The notes: generated by a model from the sequence alone, not told the origin. A stretch of DNA of 64,000 nucleotides from Dyadobacter sp. CY312 (GCF_021390535.1 NZ_JAJUXG010000001.1:868001-932000), one strand, 5' to 3'; shown: positions 9,199-18,378, counted from the stretch's first letter. Made by a program: numbers and translations.

Positions 9199-11298
9199 CT
9201 ATTTCGCAAGCATGTTTTTCTCAAGACGCTCTGCCAACTTGTAGTTCGCTTCCTGCGCGCGTACTTTCACACGCGTCTCATCGGTAATGCGAAGATTGTT
9301 CTGATAAAGATCCAGCCGAACTGATTTTTGATTGTCGTTAAAGTAGTTTCGCAAGACTTGCCTGATCTGCCCTTTCAGATTTTCATCCAGGATAGGAAAA
9401 CAGACATCAATCCGTCTGTGAAGATTTCTGTAAGTCCAGTCACAGGAGGACAAATAGATTTCATCATTTCCTCGGTTACCAAACTGGAATATCCTTGTGT
9501 TTTCGGTATAGCGGTCCAAATGCCTGCTCACCACAATGTTATCACTAAGCGAAGGAAGTCCGGAAATCAAACTACAGCTCTCACTGATAATGACATGGAC
9601 AGGCACGCCGGCCTGACCCGCCTGATAAAGTTTATCGATCAAAATATGATCCTGAAGCTGGTTAACTTTAATCGTTACAAATGACTTAAGACCAGCATTG
9701 CAATTCGCAATTTCGCGATCAATCAGTTCCAGCAGTTTTTTTTGCAGATTAAACTGCGTAACCATCAAATTATTAAAAGGCAGATACTTATACTTCTTTG
9801 GTTCATCCTGGGTAAACAGATATCCAAACAATAGTTCAAGTTCGTTAGTGAGCTCGCGATGGCTCGTAAGCAGTGCGTGGTCAACAATTTCCCTGCTGGT
9901 AAGCTTATAAAACCCTCCCGTGCTAAGAAAGGCGTAGCGCTCCCACCCTTTTTGCATCTTACGCTTTACCAGCGCCATTTTTGCATGCACTTTAAGGCCA
10001 GGTTCACTCAGCACAATTTTCACACCGGCATCCCTCATGCTACGCGACCATTGCAGATTTTCCTGTATATCGAGTTTGCTATTGAGTTCTATATATGTAA
10101 TAACACGTTTCCCGTTTCTTGCTGCACTAATCAGCGAATTAAGAATAAACGAGTTTGGGCTGGTTTTGTACAAGGACACATGAATTTCCTTCACAAATGG
10201 ATCCGTTGCCGCCTCATTGAAGAAACGCGCGATGGGTTCGTATGAATTGTAAGGCAAATGCAAAAGTTGATCGCCCTTTTGAATGGTTTCGAACACTGAT
10301 ACCCGATCGTCAAAGTCAGGATTTTGCAGCGGCTTTTGGGATGGATAATCCAGTTTTTTACTAAGTGACGGGAACGTGGAGAGATCCTGCATGTACAAAT
10401 AAGGACCACGTTCGTGAAACTCATTCATTGGGATACCCACTTTATTGAAAAGGTAACTTCTCATCTCCATGGGCATACCCGCCTGATAGAAGAATTGAGA
10501 TGGCTGAACAAAATTCCGCTTATCAAGCTGTTTTAAAATTCGCTGCGATATCTGAACCGGATATTCATCTTCGATCACAAGTTCTGTATCCCTTTCAGCT
10601 CTGAGGGTATAACTTTCCAAAATCTGATAGCCTGGGAACAGCAACGGGAGATTTTCACGGATTACATCTTCCATGAATGCCACATGCTTTTTTCCATCCA
10701 TTTCCGGTAGCTCCAGAAACCTGCCAAATGGTTCGGAAGGTACATTGACAGTGGCATAAATAGACTCTGGCTGTATGTCCGGGCGATTAAGCCTCACAAC
10801 GAGATATAGCTGACGGTTTTCGAATATAACTAGTTTGGAATTCCTTCGTCCGTCCAGGAAAATGGGCTGCAAATGCCTGAAAAGTCTGTTTATGAAAAAT
10901 TTTCTGGCAAAAGAAATATGTTCCTGTGAAAATGCTTCATTGTAATAAATGTGAATGCCTTGCTCAATTAACGACGGCAGTATACCCCCGGTTAGTATCT
11001 CATTAAATTCAAGCAACTGATTCTCCAGCGTTTCATACACATGCTCAAAAAGTGATTGTGGAAAAATATTGAGCTTGGCTCGTATGTCTCCGCTTACTTC
11101 TGCAAGTGCAAGCAGGTTTGTTATTCTCACTCTGTAAAACTCCTCTGTTTGAGACGAATACAGGCCAAGAAATCGCAGGCGTTCACGCAACGGCACCGAT
11201 TCATCGTTAGCTTCCAGCAATAATCGGTAGTTATTCGAAAGCCAGCTTAAATTTATATCAAAATAGGGGTAAGCGACGTCAATCATTTTTGCATTCAA
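9199..11298 (-). CDS. ppk1: Polyphosphate kinase 1
   Basis: Reversibly polymerises the gamma phosphate of ATP into inorganic polyphosphate, working at the inner membrane face. The protein has 699 residues, the normal family length. The N-terminal part (PYFDINLSWLSNNYRLL) and the middle domain lead into two PLD-like C-terminal domains. The phosphorylated histidine is expected in KVHAKMALVKRK, and the second conserved His in NLHRRIDVCFPI. The basic ATP-binding segments are also recognisable (YRNLHRR; LYKTSPNS). An alternative ATG four codons downstream (11286) is possible. The gene stands alone, divergent from the aldo/keto reductase. Confidence 0.93.
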   Translation of the reverse strand: MNAKMIDVAYPYFDINLSWLSNNYRLLLEANDESVPLRERLRFLGLYSSQTEEFYRVRITNLLALAEVSGDIRAKLNIFPQSLFEHVYETLENQLLEFNEILTGGILPSLIEQGIHIYYNEAFSQEHISFARKFFINRLFRHLQPIFLDGRRNSKLVIFENRQLYLVVRLNRPDIQPESIYATVNVPSEPFGRFLELPEMDGKKHVAFMEDVIRENLPLLFPGYQILESYTLRAERDTELVIEDEYPVQISQRILKQLDKRNFVQPSQFFYQAGMPMEMRSYLFNKVGIPMNEFHERGPYLYMQDLSTFPSLSKKLDYPSQKPLQNPDFDDRVSVFETIQKGDQLLHLPYNSYEPIARFFNEAATDPFVKEIHVSLYKTSPNSFILNSLISAARNGKRVITYIELNSKLDIQENLQWSRSMRDAGVKIVLSEPGLKVHAKMALVKRKMQKGWERYAFLSTGGFYKLTSREIVDHALLTSHRELTNELELLFGYLFTQDEPKKYKYLPFNNLMVTQFNLQKKLLELIDREIANCNAGLKSFVTIKVNQLQDHILIDKLYQAGQAGVPVHVIISESCSLISGLPSLSDNIVVSRHLDRYTENTRIFQFGNRGNDEIYLSSCDWTYRNLHRRIDVCFPILDENLKGQIRQVLRNYFNDNQKSVRLDLYQNNLRITDETRVKVRAQEANYKLAERLEKNMLAK

Positions 11299-11348
11299 AA
11301 AAGATTAGAATTTTGGCACAATATAAATACATTTGGCCGGTAAGGATA

Positions 11349-11356
11349 TAACTTTG
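11349..11356 (+). promoter_or_regulatory. -7 box-like TAACTTTG upstream of the aldo/keto reductase gene
   Basis: TAACTTTG matches the Bacteroidota -7 consensus TAnnTTTG and is about 75 bp before the start codon. The nearest TTTG (11332-11335) is only 13 bp upstream, shorter than the usual spacing, so the -33 element is uncertain. Confidence 0.4.
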
Positions 11357-11430
11357 CACCATTAAATGTAACGGTATACAAGAACTTTACATTGTTAAAT
11401 CGTTCGTGAACAAGTAAAAAACCATTATTT

Positions 11431-12459
11431 ATGCGCTATCAATTATTGGGCCGATCAGGTTTAAGAGTATCGGAACTTTGCCTTGGCACGATGACTTTCG
11501 GGACAGACTGGGGCTGGGGAGCCGATAAACATGAGAGTTTTAAAATTTTTGATACTTACGGGGATGCCGGTGGTAACTTCATTGATACTGCCAACAGATA
11601 CACCGAAGGTTCCTCCGAGAAATTTGTTGGTGAGTTTATCGAGGCAGATCGCGATCACTGGGTACTTTCAACCAAATTCACACTTAAAGACAGAAATGAC
11701 GATCTGAATTTTGCGGGAAACCATCGTAAAAATATGATGCGTTCGGTACTTTCCAGCTTGAAAAGGCTCAATACTGAATATATTGATCTGCTTTGGGTCC
11801 ATATGTGGGACAACACCACACCTGTTGAAGAAGTGATGCGTGGACTGGATGATCTTGTAACTCGTGGACTGGTGCATTATGTAGGTATCTCTGATACGCC
11901 TGCCTGGGTCGTTTCACAAGCCAATACCATTGCTGATTTCAGAGGGTGGAACGCATTCGCAGCCATTCAATTTGAATATTCTTTACTGCAACGGACTCCT
12001 GAACGGGATCTGATACCAATGGCAAAGGCACTGGATCTTGCAGTAACGCCGTGGGGAGCCATTGGTGGCGGAGCATTAACCGGGAAATACCTGCGTGAAG
12101 AAGCGGGGCGTGTTCCAAAGGATAGCATTCGCAGAAACAAACATAGCAGCAAAATTGCGCAGACCGTCGTGGACATTGCGGAGCAAATCGGTGCGACACC
12201 AGCCCAGGTAGCGATCAATTGGGCCCGTCAGCGTCAGCAGGTAATGATCCCAATTATAGGAGCGTCAAAAGCCAGTCAGTTAGAGGATTCTCTTGGTTGT
12301 CTTTCTTTTGAAATTCCGGCTGAACAAATGGCCAGGCTTAATGAGGTAAGTAAAATTGAACTCGGCTTTCCGCACGAATTTCTAAAATCGGATGGTGTAA
12401 AAGAAGAAGCCTTTGGTGGGATGTATGAAAAGCTATACAACCACAGAAATATTGATTAA
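11431..12459 (+). CDS. Aldo/keto reductase
   Basis: A 342-residue NADPH-dependent (beta/alpha)8 oxidoreductase of the AKR superfamily. The catalytic tetrad is visible: Asp in NFIDTANRY, Tyr in NRYTEGSSE, Lys in LSTKFTLK and His in LLWVHMWD. The coenzyme-binding end IIGASKASQLEDSLG is near residues 275-290. It most resembles the YajO/IolS-type branch that starts with RYQLLGRSGLRVSELCLGT. The physiological substrate is unknown. It is convergent with pyrE, with a hairpin between them. Confidence 0.88.
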   Translation: MRYQLLGRSGLRVSELCLGTMTFGTDWGWGADKHESFKIFDTYGDAGGNFIDTANRYTEGSSEKFVGEFIEADRDHWVLSTKFTLKDRNDDLNFAGNHRKNMMRSVLSSLKRLNTEYIDLLWVHMWDNTTPVEEVMRGLDDLVTRGLVHYVGISDTPAWVVSQANTIADFRGWNAFAAIQFEYSLLQRTPERDLIPMAKALDLAVTPWGAIGGGALTGKYLREEAGRVPKDSIRRNKHSSKIAQTVVDIAEQIGATPAQVAINWARQRQQVMIPIIGASKASQLEDSLGCLSFEIPAEQMARLNEVSKIELGFPHEFLKSDGVKEEAFGGMYEKLYNHRNID

Positions 12460-12466
12460 TTGGAAT

Positions 12467-12502
12467 AGCTGTCGGCTTGTCTGAACAAGACTGCCGACAG
12501 CT
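12467..12502. terminator. Hairpin between convergent aldo/keto reductase gene and pyrE
   Basis: AGCTGTCGGC (12467-12476) pairs perfectly with GCCGACAGCT (12493-12502), and the loop contains a further small TTGT/ACAA pairing. There is no clear T-run on either side, so termination efficiency is uncertain. Confidence 0.6.
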
Positions 12503-12510
12503 GCTAAATA

Positions 12511-13152
12511 TTATTTCCCCCAGGTATCAGGACCTAAACGCCATGCACTTAGGCTGCTTACCTGCTCGGATGTAACATATTCATGCTCAACCGCGGTCTC
12601 AATCAATGAGTCGTAATTACATATCGTTGAGAGCTTTACACCCTTTTCATTAAAGTTTTGTTCGGCAACCGCAAAGCCATAAGTAAAAATGGCGACCATA
12701 CCTGCTACTTCTACATCGGCTGCACGCAAAACATCCACCACTTTGAGTGAACTTCCACCTGTAGATATCAGATCCTCAATAATAATTACAGATTGACCTT
12801 TTTCAAGACGCCCCTCAATCTGATTACCCATGCCGTGCTTTTTGGGCTCGGGTCGAACGTATGCAAACGGTAATTCCAGCAAATCAGCAACAAGAGCTCC
12901 CTGAGCAATTCCACCGGTAGCAACTCCTACCACCGCCTGCACATCCGGGTATTCCGTCCGGATAAGATCAGCAAGCACTTTCTTGATAAACGTGCGTGTA
13001 TCTGGATAAGATAACGCTACCCTATTATCGCAATAGATAGGCGATAACCAACCCGAACTCCACTGAAAGGGCTTTTCAGGACTTAATTTGATGGCTTGTG
13101 CTTCCAGAAGTAACTCTGCTACACGTTTGCTGGTATTTTGATTGTTTGGCAT
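12511..13152 (-). CDS. pyrE: Orotate phosphoribosyltransferase
   Basis: Joins orotate with PRPP to give OMP in de novo pyrimidine synthesis (cytosol). The protein has 213 residues, the standard size. The PRPP-binding signature VIIIEDLISTGGSSL is at about residues 119-133, the conserved Lys-rich loop RPEPKKHGMGNQIEG lies near 97-111, and the N-terminal SGWLSPIYCDNR is near 28-39. The start codon lies one base after the stop of the upstream CNNM-family gene, so the two are almost certainly cotranscribed. Confidence 0.94.
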   Translation of the reverse strand: MPNNQNTSKRVAELLLEAQAIKLSPEKPFQWSSGWLSPIYCDNRVALSYPDTRTFIKKVLADLIRTEYPDVQAVVGVATGGIAQGALVADLLELPFAYVRPEPKKHGMGNQIEGRLEKGQSVIIIEDLISTGGSSLKVVDVLRAADVEVAGMVAIFTYGFAVAEQNFNEKGVKLSTICNYDSLIETAVEHEYVTSEQVSSLSAWRLGPDTWGK

Positions 13153-13153
13153 A

Positions 13154-14455
13154 TTATTCGTCCTTATCTTCTTTTTTATTATTAATTACTAGCAATTTAT
13201 CAATCCGGCTACGATCCATATCCACTACTTCAAATTCGAAGTGTTTCCAGCTGAATTTTTCCCCAACCTTCGGAATATTTTCCAGAATATGCAGCACAAA
13301 CCCTCCCAGTGTGTTAAAACCAGCAAGTGTCCTACGTTCGGTTTCCTGTATATTCAGACTGAAATATTGAAGGAAATCGTCAAACGGCAGTTGTGCATCA
13401 ATCAGAAAGCTGCCATCTTCTCTTTTCACTATTTCAGACGCTTCTTCGATATCCTCCGAGATATCACCTACGAGCGCATCCATAATATCGTGCATGGTGA
13501 TTACTCCAAGCAAACCGCCATACTCATCGACGATAATTCCGAAGTATACCCTTTGCTCCTTAAATTTTTCCAAAGCCTGATACGCTCTGTTGCTTTCCGG
13601 CAGATACACCGGTTCACGCATAATGGAAGTCATGTTAGCCAGCTGCTCCTCTATGTCAGTGGCAATCAAATCTTTTACATAAATCAAACCTACAACATCG
13701 TCCACAGTATCGCGACACACCGGATAAACCGAATGCCGGGACTCAAAAATCTTTGCCTTATTCTCTTCCACCGTATCCTCAATGTCGAGCCACATAATTT
13801 CCTGGCGGTTGGTCATGAGCGAAGTTACCTTCCTATCGCCCAGCTGGAAAACATTGTGGACGATCTCCTGCTCAATTTCTTCAAATACACCACCCGAGGT
13901 CCCCTCCTGAATCAGGCTTTTGATTTCTTCTTCGGTGACCGAATTCTCACTTTGTTTAATATTAAGAATTTTAATGATCATGTCACTTGAAAATCCAAGC
14001 AAACCGATGAACGGAGCCGTAATTTTCGAAAGCAGGTTCATGGGCGTCGCCATAAACTTTGAAATGGCCTCAGGGTTGGCCATCCCTATTCGCTTTGGAA
14101 CAAGCTCACCTAAAACAAGCGACAAATATGTAATGAATACCAAAACCGATCCTACGGCCAGCGTGTGGCTATATGGTCTCAGCAAATCAATTTTGTTAAT
14201 GAAAGCTTCAAAATCCGAGGTAATGTTATCACCACTGTACATACCGGTAAGCAAACCTATCAGCGTAATACCAATTTGTACAGTTGACAGGAATCGTGTT
14301 GGTGAATTTGCCAGGTTGAGTGCTGCTTTGGCGCTGGAGTCTCCGTTTCTTGCAGCAGCTTCAAGACGGGATTTCCGGGAGGAAACAAGCGCTATCTCTG
14401 ACATGGAAAAAATACCATTGAGAAGCACTAAAAGTAAAATTATTAGGAGTTCCAA
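13154..14455 (-). CDS. CNNM/CorC-type hemolysin-family protein with CBS domains
   Basis: A 433-residue membrane protein. Residues about 1-190 form the DUF21/CNNM transmembrane region with several hydrophobic helices. A CBS pair follows (TSLMTNRQEIMWLDIEDT; SIMREPVYLPESNRAYQALE), then a C-terminal CorC_HlyC domain (FLIDAQLPFDDFLQYFSL onward). Relatives are linked to magnesium/cobalt export or homeostasis; the old name hemolysin is historical. It heads a two-gene unit with pyrE, with a promoter match at 14479-14508. Ion specificity is inferred from the family only. Confidence 0.87.
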   Translation of the reverse strand: MELLIILLLVLLNGIFSMSEIALVSSRKSRLEAAARNGDSSAKAALNLANSPTRFLSTVQIGITLIGLLTGMYSGDNITSDFEAFINKIDLLRPYSHTLAVGSVLVFITYLSLVLGELVPKRIGMANPEAISKFMATPMNLLSKITAPFIGLLGFSSDMIIKILNIKQSENSVTEEEIKSLIQEGTSGGVFEEIEQEIVHNVFQLGDRKVTSLMTNRQEIMWLDIEDTVEENKAKIFESRHSVYPVCRDTVDDVVGLIYVKDLIATDIEEQLANMTSIMREPVYLPESNRAYQALEKFKEQRVYFGIIVDEYGGLLGVITMHDIMDALVGDISEDIEEASEIVKREDGSFLIDAQLPFDDFLQYFSLNIQETERRTLAGFNTLGGFVLHILENIPKVGEKFSWKHFEFEVVDMDRSRIDKLLVINNKKEDKDE

Positions 14456-14478
14456 GAACGATTAATTTATTAATAGCG

Positions 14479-14508
14479 CAAATTTATCAATAATAATCAC
14501 TGTCTAAA
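14479..14508 (-). promoter_or_regulatory. Bacteroidota-type promoter for the CNNM-pyrE unit
   Basis: On the minus strand, TTTA (14505-14508) is followed after 18 bp by TAAATTTG (14479-14486), which matches TAnnTTTG. The start codon at 14455 is about 24 bp downstream. Confidence 0.6.
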
Positions 14509-14557
14509 CTAAACTCTTTACTTAATTTTACCCGGGATTTCACATAATACCTTCTAA

Positions 14558-15247
14558 ATGATTATTTTCTTCGATGACCGTCCTTTCAAAATTGTAAGGG
14601 CAAATCAACTTTCTGAGGCGGAAACAGCGCAATTTGACCATATTGTAGATCTCCGGCTGACAAAACTTCAGAAAAACCTGCTCACGGGACACGTGCTCTT
14701 TCTGAATGCAACAGCAGCAACCTCCGTGCAGGCTATCAACATACTCGAAAAGGAAATGCCTGCGGACCTGCTATCGATAACAATGGCTACGAGGGAAAAA
14801 TCAGAAGTAGAGGATAAGATCAAAGGGATTTTTAAGGTAATTAAGGCTGCTGGTGGTGTGGTTGTTAAGGACGGTAAATGGCTTTTTATGTACCGAAGGA
14901 AAAAGTGGGACTTGCCCAAAGGGAAACTGGACAAAGGTGAAAACTCCAAAGAGGCCGCAGTAAGAGAAATTGAGGAAGAAACTGGTGTAAAGGCTGTTAT
15001 CAGGGATAAAGTTTGTACCACCTGGCACACGTACAGTCTGAACAACAACAGGATTTTGAAGAAGACAAAATGGTACGTGCTCGACTGCATAGATGACTCG
15101 GGAATGACCCCGCAGGCCGACGAGCAAATTGAAAAATTAAGCTGGCTTACCCAGGCAGAAGGCCAGGCAATATTGGTTAATTCTTTCAGCTCCATCCGAT
15201 ATGTGGTCGACAGCCTTAAAAAACTCCAGGGCGTCAAGGAAATATAA
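14558..15247 (+). CDS. NUDIX hydrolase with extra N-terminal domain
   Basis: A 229-residue protein. The C-terminal half is a NUDIX fold with an intact Nudix box from about residue 127 (GKLDKGENSKEAAVREIEEE followed by TGV), which binds the divalent metal used to hydrolyse nucleoside diphosphate-linked substrates. The first 95-100 residues (starting MIIFFDDRPFKIV) precede the box and I do not recognise them as a named domain; this two-part layout recurs in Bacteroidota. The substrate is unknown. An intrinsic-terminator-like hairpin lies just past its stop, inside the start of the next gene. Confidence 0.85.
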   Translation: MIIFFDDRPFKIVRANQLSEAETAQFDHIVDLRLTKLQKNLLTGHVLFLNATAATSVQAINILEKEMPADLLSITMATREKSEVEDKIKGIFKVIKAAGGVVVKDGKWLFMYRRKKWDLPKGKLDKGENSKEAAVREIEEETGVKAVIRDKVCTTWHTYSLNNNRILKKTKWYVLDCIDDSGMTPQADEQIEKLSWLTQAEGQAILVNSFSSIRYVVDSLKKLQGVKEI

Positions 15248-15260
15248 CATTATAACACTT

Positions 15261-16370
15261 ATGCTAACCAGACGCCAGAAGATAGAACGCTTTCTGGCGT
15301 TTTTGTTTCCCGTTCAATTGGTAATCTTCCATTTCCTATCTAAAAATCAGGATTGGATCGAAAACATTTACATCCCATATATTTTCAGGTACTTAACGCT
15401 TCCACTCAGGTTCACGCTGGGATGGCTCAATGTCTCTCTGGGCCTCATCTTATTTTATGTGCTGCTCATTTTCTTTCTGGCAAAAGGATCACGCGCTGTC
15501 ATACAAATAATCAGAAAGCGGCACGGATTTAACATCAAAAATACCCTTATAAAAGGACTTGGATACCTATCCATTTTTTACGGGATCTTCATGGTCTTCT
15601 GGGGATTTGCCTATCACCGTCGTCCGTATCAGGCCACTCGCGGAGTAAATACCGCAAATATTAATACCCCGGAGCTGGAAGCACTATGCCTTCGCCTGGC
15701 TCATCTTGCAAAGCACTACCGACAGCAGTTACCTGCCATTCGCAGTACTCCAACAAATTTTAATAGTGTTTTTAAAAGAGCTCCGCTTGGCTATCAGCAT
15801 CTGTCAAAAACGGCTCCTGAGTTAACCGTAGATGTTCCATCATTAAAGCTTGGCTTTAATAAGAAAATCATGTCTTACCTCAATATCAGCGGAATATATT
15901 TTCCATTTACTGCGGAAGCAAATCTGAATGAGATTCTGCCGGCATTCCAGGCACCATTTGTTACATGCCACGAAATGGCACACCAGTTTGGTTTCGCATC
16001 AGAAGAAGAAGCGAATTACATTGCATATCTGGCTTGCATGCACCACCCCAATCCGGATTTTCGATATGCAGCCAATCACTGGTTGCTATACACCTCCTTG
16101 CAGGCACTTAAAAATGCTGATGAAGAAAAGTATCTGACCGTTTACAGTCGGATAGACAAGGAAATTATCGGTGACCAAAGCTATGCTGAGGATCTCTGGC
16201 AAAAGTATGATAATCCTATACCCTATTTTACAGGCAACATTCTGTTTGACCTGTTTCTGAAAGCCAATGACCAACCAGCGGGTATTAATAGTTACAACCT
16301 CGCAGTTGAATTAATGGTTGGAGAATATCGTAAAAATGGTCTACGGTTCGAAAAGTCTATACCTCAGTGA
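15261..16370 (+). CDS. DUF3810 family membrane protein, putative zinc metalloprotease
   Basis: A 369-residue protein from the ATG at 15261 (an upstream start at 15201 would overlap the NUDIX gene and is not preferred). Three hydrophobic segments lie in the first 130 residues. The C-terminal soluble region contains TCHEMAHQFGFASEEEANY, an HExxH zinc-binding motif with a downstream glutamate pair as possible third ligand. This suggests a membrane-anchored metallopeptidase, but I know of no characterised DUF3810 member, so activity is inference. The first 14 codons overlap a terminator-like hairpin at 15272-15304. Confidence 0.8.
   Translation: MLTRRQKIERFLAFLFPVQLVIFHFLSKNQDWIENIYIPYIFRYLTLPLRFTLGWLNVSLGLILFYVLLIFFLAKGSRAVIQIIRKRHGFNIKNTLIKGLGYLSIFYGIFMVFWGFAYHRRPYQATRGVNTANINTPELEALCLRLAHLAKHYRQQLPAIRSTPTNFNSVFKRAPLGYQHLSKTAPELTVDVPSLKLGFNKKIMSYLNISGIYFPFTAEANLNEILPAFQAPFVTCHEMAHQFGFASEEEANYIAYLACMHHPNPDFRYAANHWLLYTSLQALKNADEEKYLTVYSRIDKEIIGDQSYAEDLWQKYDNPIPYFTGNILFDLFLKANDQPAGINSYNLAVELMVGEYRKNGLRFEKSIPQ
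15272..15304 (+). terminator. Terminator-like hairpin inside the 5' end of the DUF3810 gene
   Basis: ACGCCAGAA (15272-15280) pairs with TTCTGGCGT (15292-15300), followed by T at 15300-15304, G and three more T. It is 25 bp past the NUDIX stop and 11 bp into the DUF3810 coding region, so it may terminate NUDIX transcripts or act as an attenuator. Confidence 0.6.
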
Positions 16371-16386
16371 GCCATAAAGTATGCAC

Positions 16387-16869
16387 TTACATTTCTTTGT
16401 TGAGTTTATTTAGTTCCGAAAGCGAGTAGGGAAGGAAATCGTCTACATCCTGACCATACCGATGCAGGTCACGAATAATACTCGAACTGATTGGAGCCAA
16501 GTTGGGGGAAGTAATTAAAAAAACGGTTTCAATCTCCTCATAAACGTATCTGTTTACCTGAGATATTCCATTTTCGTACTCAAAATCAGTCGTGTTTCTT
16601 AAACCGCGAAGTAAAAATGTAGCGCCGAGTTGCCTGGCAGCATGGGCCGTCAGATCATCGTAGGTAATTACCTTCACATTTTTCTGGCCTTCAAAAGTCC
16701 GCTCAATCAGCTCCTTCATTACTTCTAATGGGAAGTAACGCTTTTTGGTAGCATTATTACCGATTCCAATCACCACTTCATCAAAAAGCCTTAAACCTCT
16801 GAGAACAATATCTTCATGTCCTTTGGTGAACGGATCAAACGATCCCGGAAATAATGCAATACGCTTCAT
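16387..16869 (-). CDS. coaD: Phosphopantetheine adenylyltransferase
   Basis: Transfers AMP from ATP to 4'-phosphopantetheine to form dephospho-CoA, the penultimate step of CoA synthesis. The protein has 160 residues, the standard length. The nucleotidyltransferase motif FPGSFDPFTKGHEDI sits at the N-terminus with the T/HxGH-type KGH, and ISSSIIRDLHRYGQD is the second ATP-binding signature near 127-141. It follows the DUF3822 gene on the same strand after 57 bp, an association common in this phylum. Confidence 0.94.
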   Translation of the reverse strand: MKRIALFPGSFDPFTKGHEDIVLRGLRLFDEVVIGIGNNATKKRYFPLEVMKELIERTFEGQKNVKVITYDDLTAHAARQLGATFLLRGLRNTTDFEYENGISQVNRYVYEEIETVFLITSPNLAPISSSIIRDLHRYGQDVDDFLPYSLSELNKLNKEM

Positions 16870-16926
16870 AAAGCCAATATTAAAATGGGTAAAACCGGGC
16901 AGCCGGCAGCAGCAATATAGGAATGA

Positions 16927-17832
16927 TCAGGAAGATACAAGATAGGTATTAAACAATCCAAAATAACGATGACCTGGAATCTCACCACATTGAGGACTGT
17001 ATTTCAAAGTGGAAGGACCCGCCCCTATTTGCAGGTTTGGAAAGAATTTAGACAGTTCTTCGTAAAGTTCTGATGTCGCCGCAATCTCTCCGTAAACGAG
17101 CAGCTTTAATTCTTCCTGATGAATGTTCAGTTGATTCAACGTGAAAAGGATGATATACACCAGCTCTTGCGGCTGAGAAAAACGAAAGCGGTTACATAAA
17201 ATAAGTTGCTTGCCCTGGCTAACAATCAGTGTAAAATAATCCTTCTCAAAATAAGCCGACACGATCCGGAGTTCCTGATGTTCGGCATGGCTTACAAGGG
17301 AGCCAATTATAAGCGGGCTGGTAAGGTGATAAAACGTAATGCTGGAATGCTGAAAGTGGTTGATCATCCAATCGTACCACAAAACCGGAATACTAAAAAC
17401 ATTATATGCATTCACGATAGGAAGCTCATGATAAAGCACACGTTCGTCCTGCGGAACCGGTGCTCCCAAAGCGAACTCCAGATAATCTTTCACCGATTCT
17501 TTGTCGAAAATCATTCGTGGTATCAAACTGAATGCGTGTGAATTAATAGCAATCCTTACGTTTTTCCAATGATTTGAAGACCACAGCAAATGCCCTGTGA
17601 AAATTTTCTTCAGTCGCTCAAAAACACCACTTTGATCCAGCGCTTTTTCGAAATTATAATCCTCCAGCCAGATACATTCCATGTTTTCATCTCTGACAAT
17701 ACAGAACCGGATACGCCTTTCGTCCACTTCAATGCAAAGTGTGCAAAGCGGTATCATGTCGGAATCAAATGAGCTATCTCCTACGAGCAGCGTAGGAATA
17801 ATTTCAATTGATTGGTTATCAGAATTCGTCAC
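16927..17832 (-). CDS. DUF3822 family protein
   Basis: A 301-residue cytosolic protein of unknown function. The sequence has alternating strand and helix segments resembling the actin/hexokinase-like fold seen in type IV pilus assembly ATPase-like proteins, but no intact ATP-binding motif is obvious to me, so the fold is a guess. It sits between a NUDIX gene (21 bp upstream) and coaD (57 bp downstream), all on the minus strand, probably one operon. There is no signal peptide or membrane segment. Confidence 0.75.
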   Translation of the reverse strand: MTNSDNQSIEIIPTLLVGDSSFDSDMIPLCTLCIEVDERRIRFCIVRDENMECIWLEDYNFEKALDQSGVFERLKKIFTGHLLWSSNHWKNVRIAINSHAFSLIPRMIFDKESVKDYLEFALGAPVPQDERVLYHELPIVNAYNVFSIPVLWYDWMINHFQHSSITFYHLTSPLIIGSLVSHAEHQELRIVSAYFEKDYFTLIVSQGKQLILCNRFRFSQPQELVYIILFTLNQLNIHQEELKLLVYGEIAATSELYEELSKFFPNLQIGAGPSTLKYSPQCGEIPGHRYFGLFNTYLVSS

Positions 17833-17853
17833 AAAAATTATATTTAGCTTATC

Positions 17854-18357
17854 TTATATATTAAATGTACTGTGAAACAGTAGCTCTTTTTTTTCAAATA
17901 AATCCTCAAAACGCTTCAACGTATTGAAAATTCGATGTTTGGAACGGCCAGGAATTCTTTGCAACTCTTCAAAACCGAAGAATTTTACTTCCTGAATAAT
18001 TTGTTCATTTTGCTGGAATTCAGGATCCGTCCCCAAAGTCAGATTTCCTTCTATGCTGTCAATCCTGAAAAAAAGCTCGATCGCATGTAAAGGAGCCTGA
18101 ATAAACTCATTCATAAAAAGGAGCTCTCCTACCGTTGCCAAAAGACCTGTTTCCTCCTCAAATTCACGACCCATTGCTTTTACAACGGTTTCTCCAAAAT
18201 GTACACCTCCTCCGGGCGGGCTCCAAAAATCGGATCCCTCGCCGTAAAGTTTGTGATTCACAAGCAGAATCTTATTGTCCCGCATGCAAATACCGCAAAC
18301 TCTGATACGCACCTGATTTCCATATAATTCCTTAACAGCAGCAACAGGTGTTTCCAA
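17854..18357 (-). CDS. NUDIX hydrolase, probable TTG start
   Basis: A NUDIX protein with the box GGGVHFGETVVKAMGREFEE followed by ETGL, likely cleaving a nucleotide-diphosphate substrate. The open frame extends to a TTG at 18408, but that codon is the -33 TTG of a strong promoter whose -7 box TATCTTTG (18379-18386) also lies in the extended frame. Translation must therefore begin later; the next in-frame start is TTG at 18357, giving about 167 residues starting (M)ETPVAAVKELYGNQ, which suits the family. First gene of the NUDIX-DUF3822-coaD unit. The substrate is unknown. Confidence 0.78.
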   Translation of the reverse strand: METPVAAVKELYGNQVRIRVCGICMRDNKILLVNHKLYGEGSDFWSPPGGGVHFGETVVKAMGREFEEETGLLATVGELLFMNEFIQAPLHAIELFFRIDSIEGNLTLGTDPEFQQNEQIIQEVKFFGFEELQRIPGRSKHRIFNTLKRFEDLFEKKELLFHSTFNI

Positions 18358-18378
18358 CGGCTTACATTTTGGGAGGGG

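Noticed and set aside
13241..13990. A 249-residue plus-strand frame opposite the CNNM-family gene
   Set aside because: It mirrors the coding pattern of the real gene on the other strand and shows no domain or promoter.
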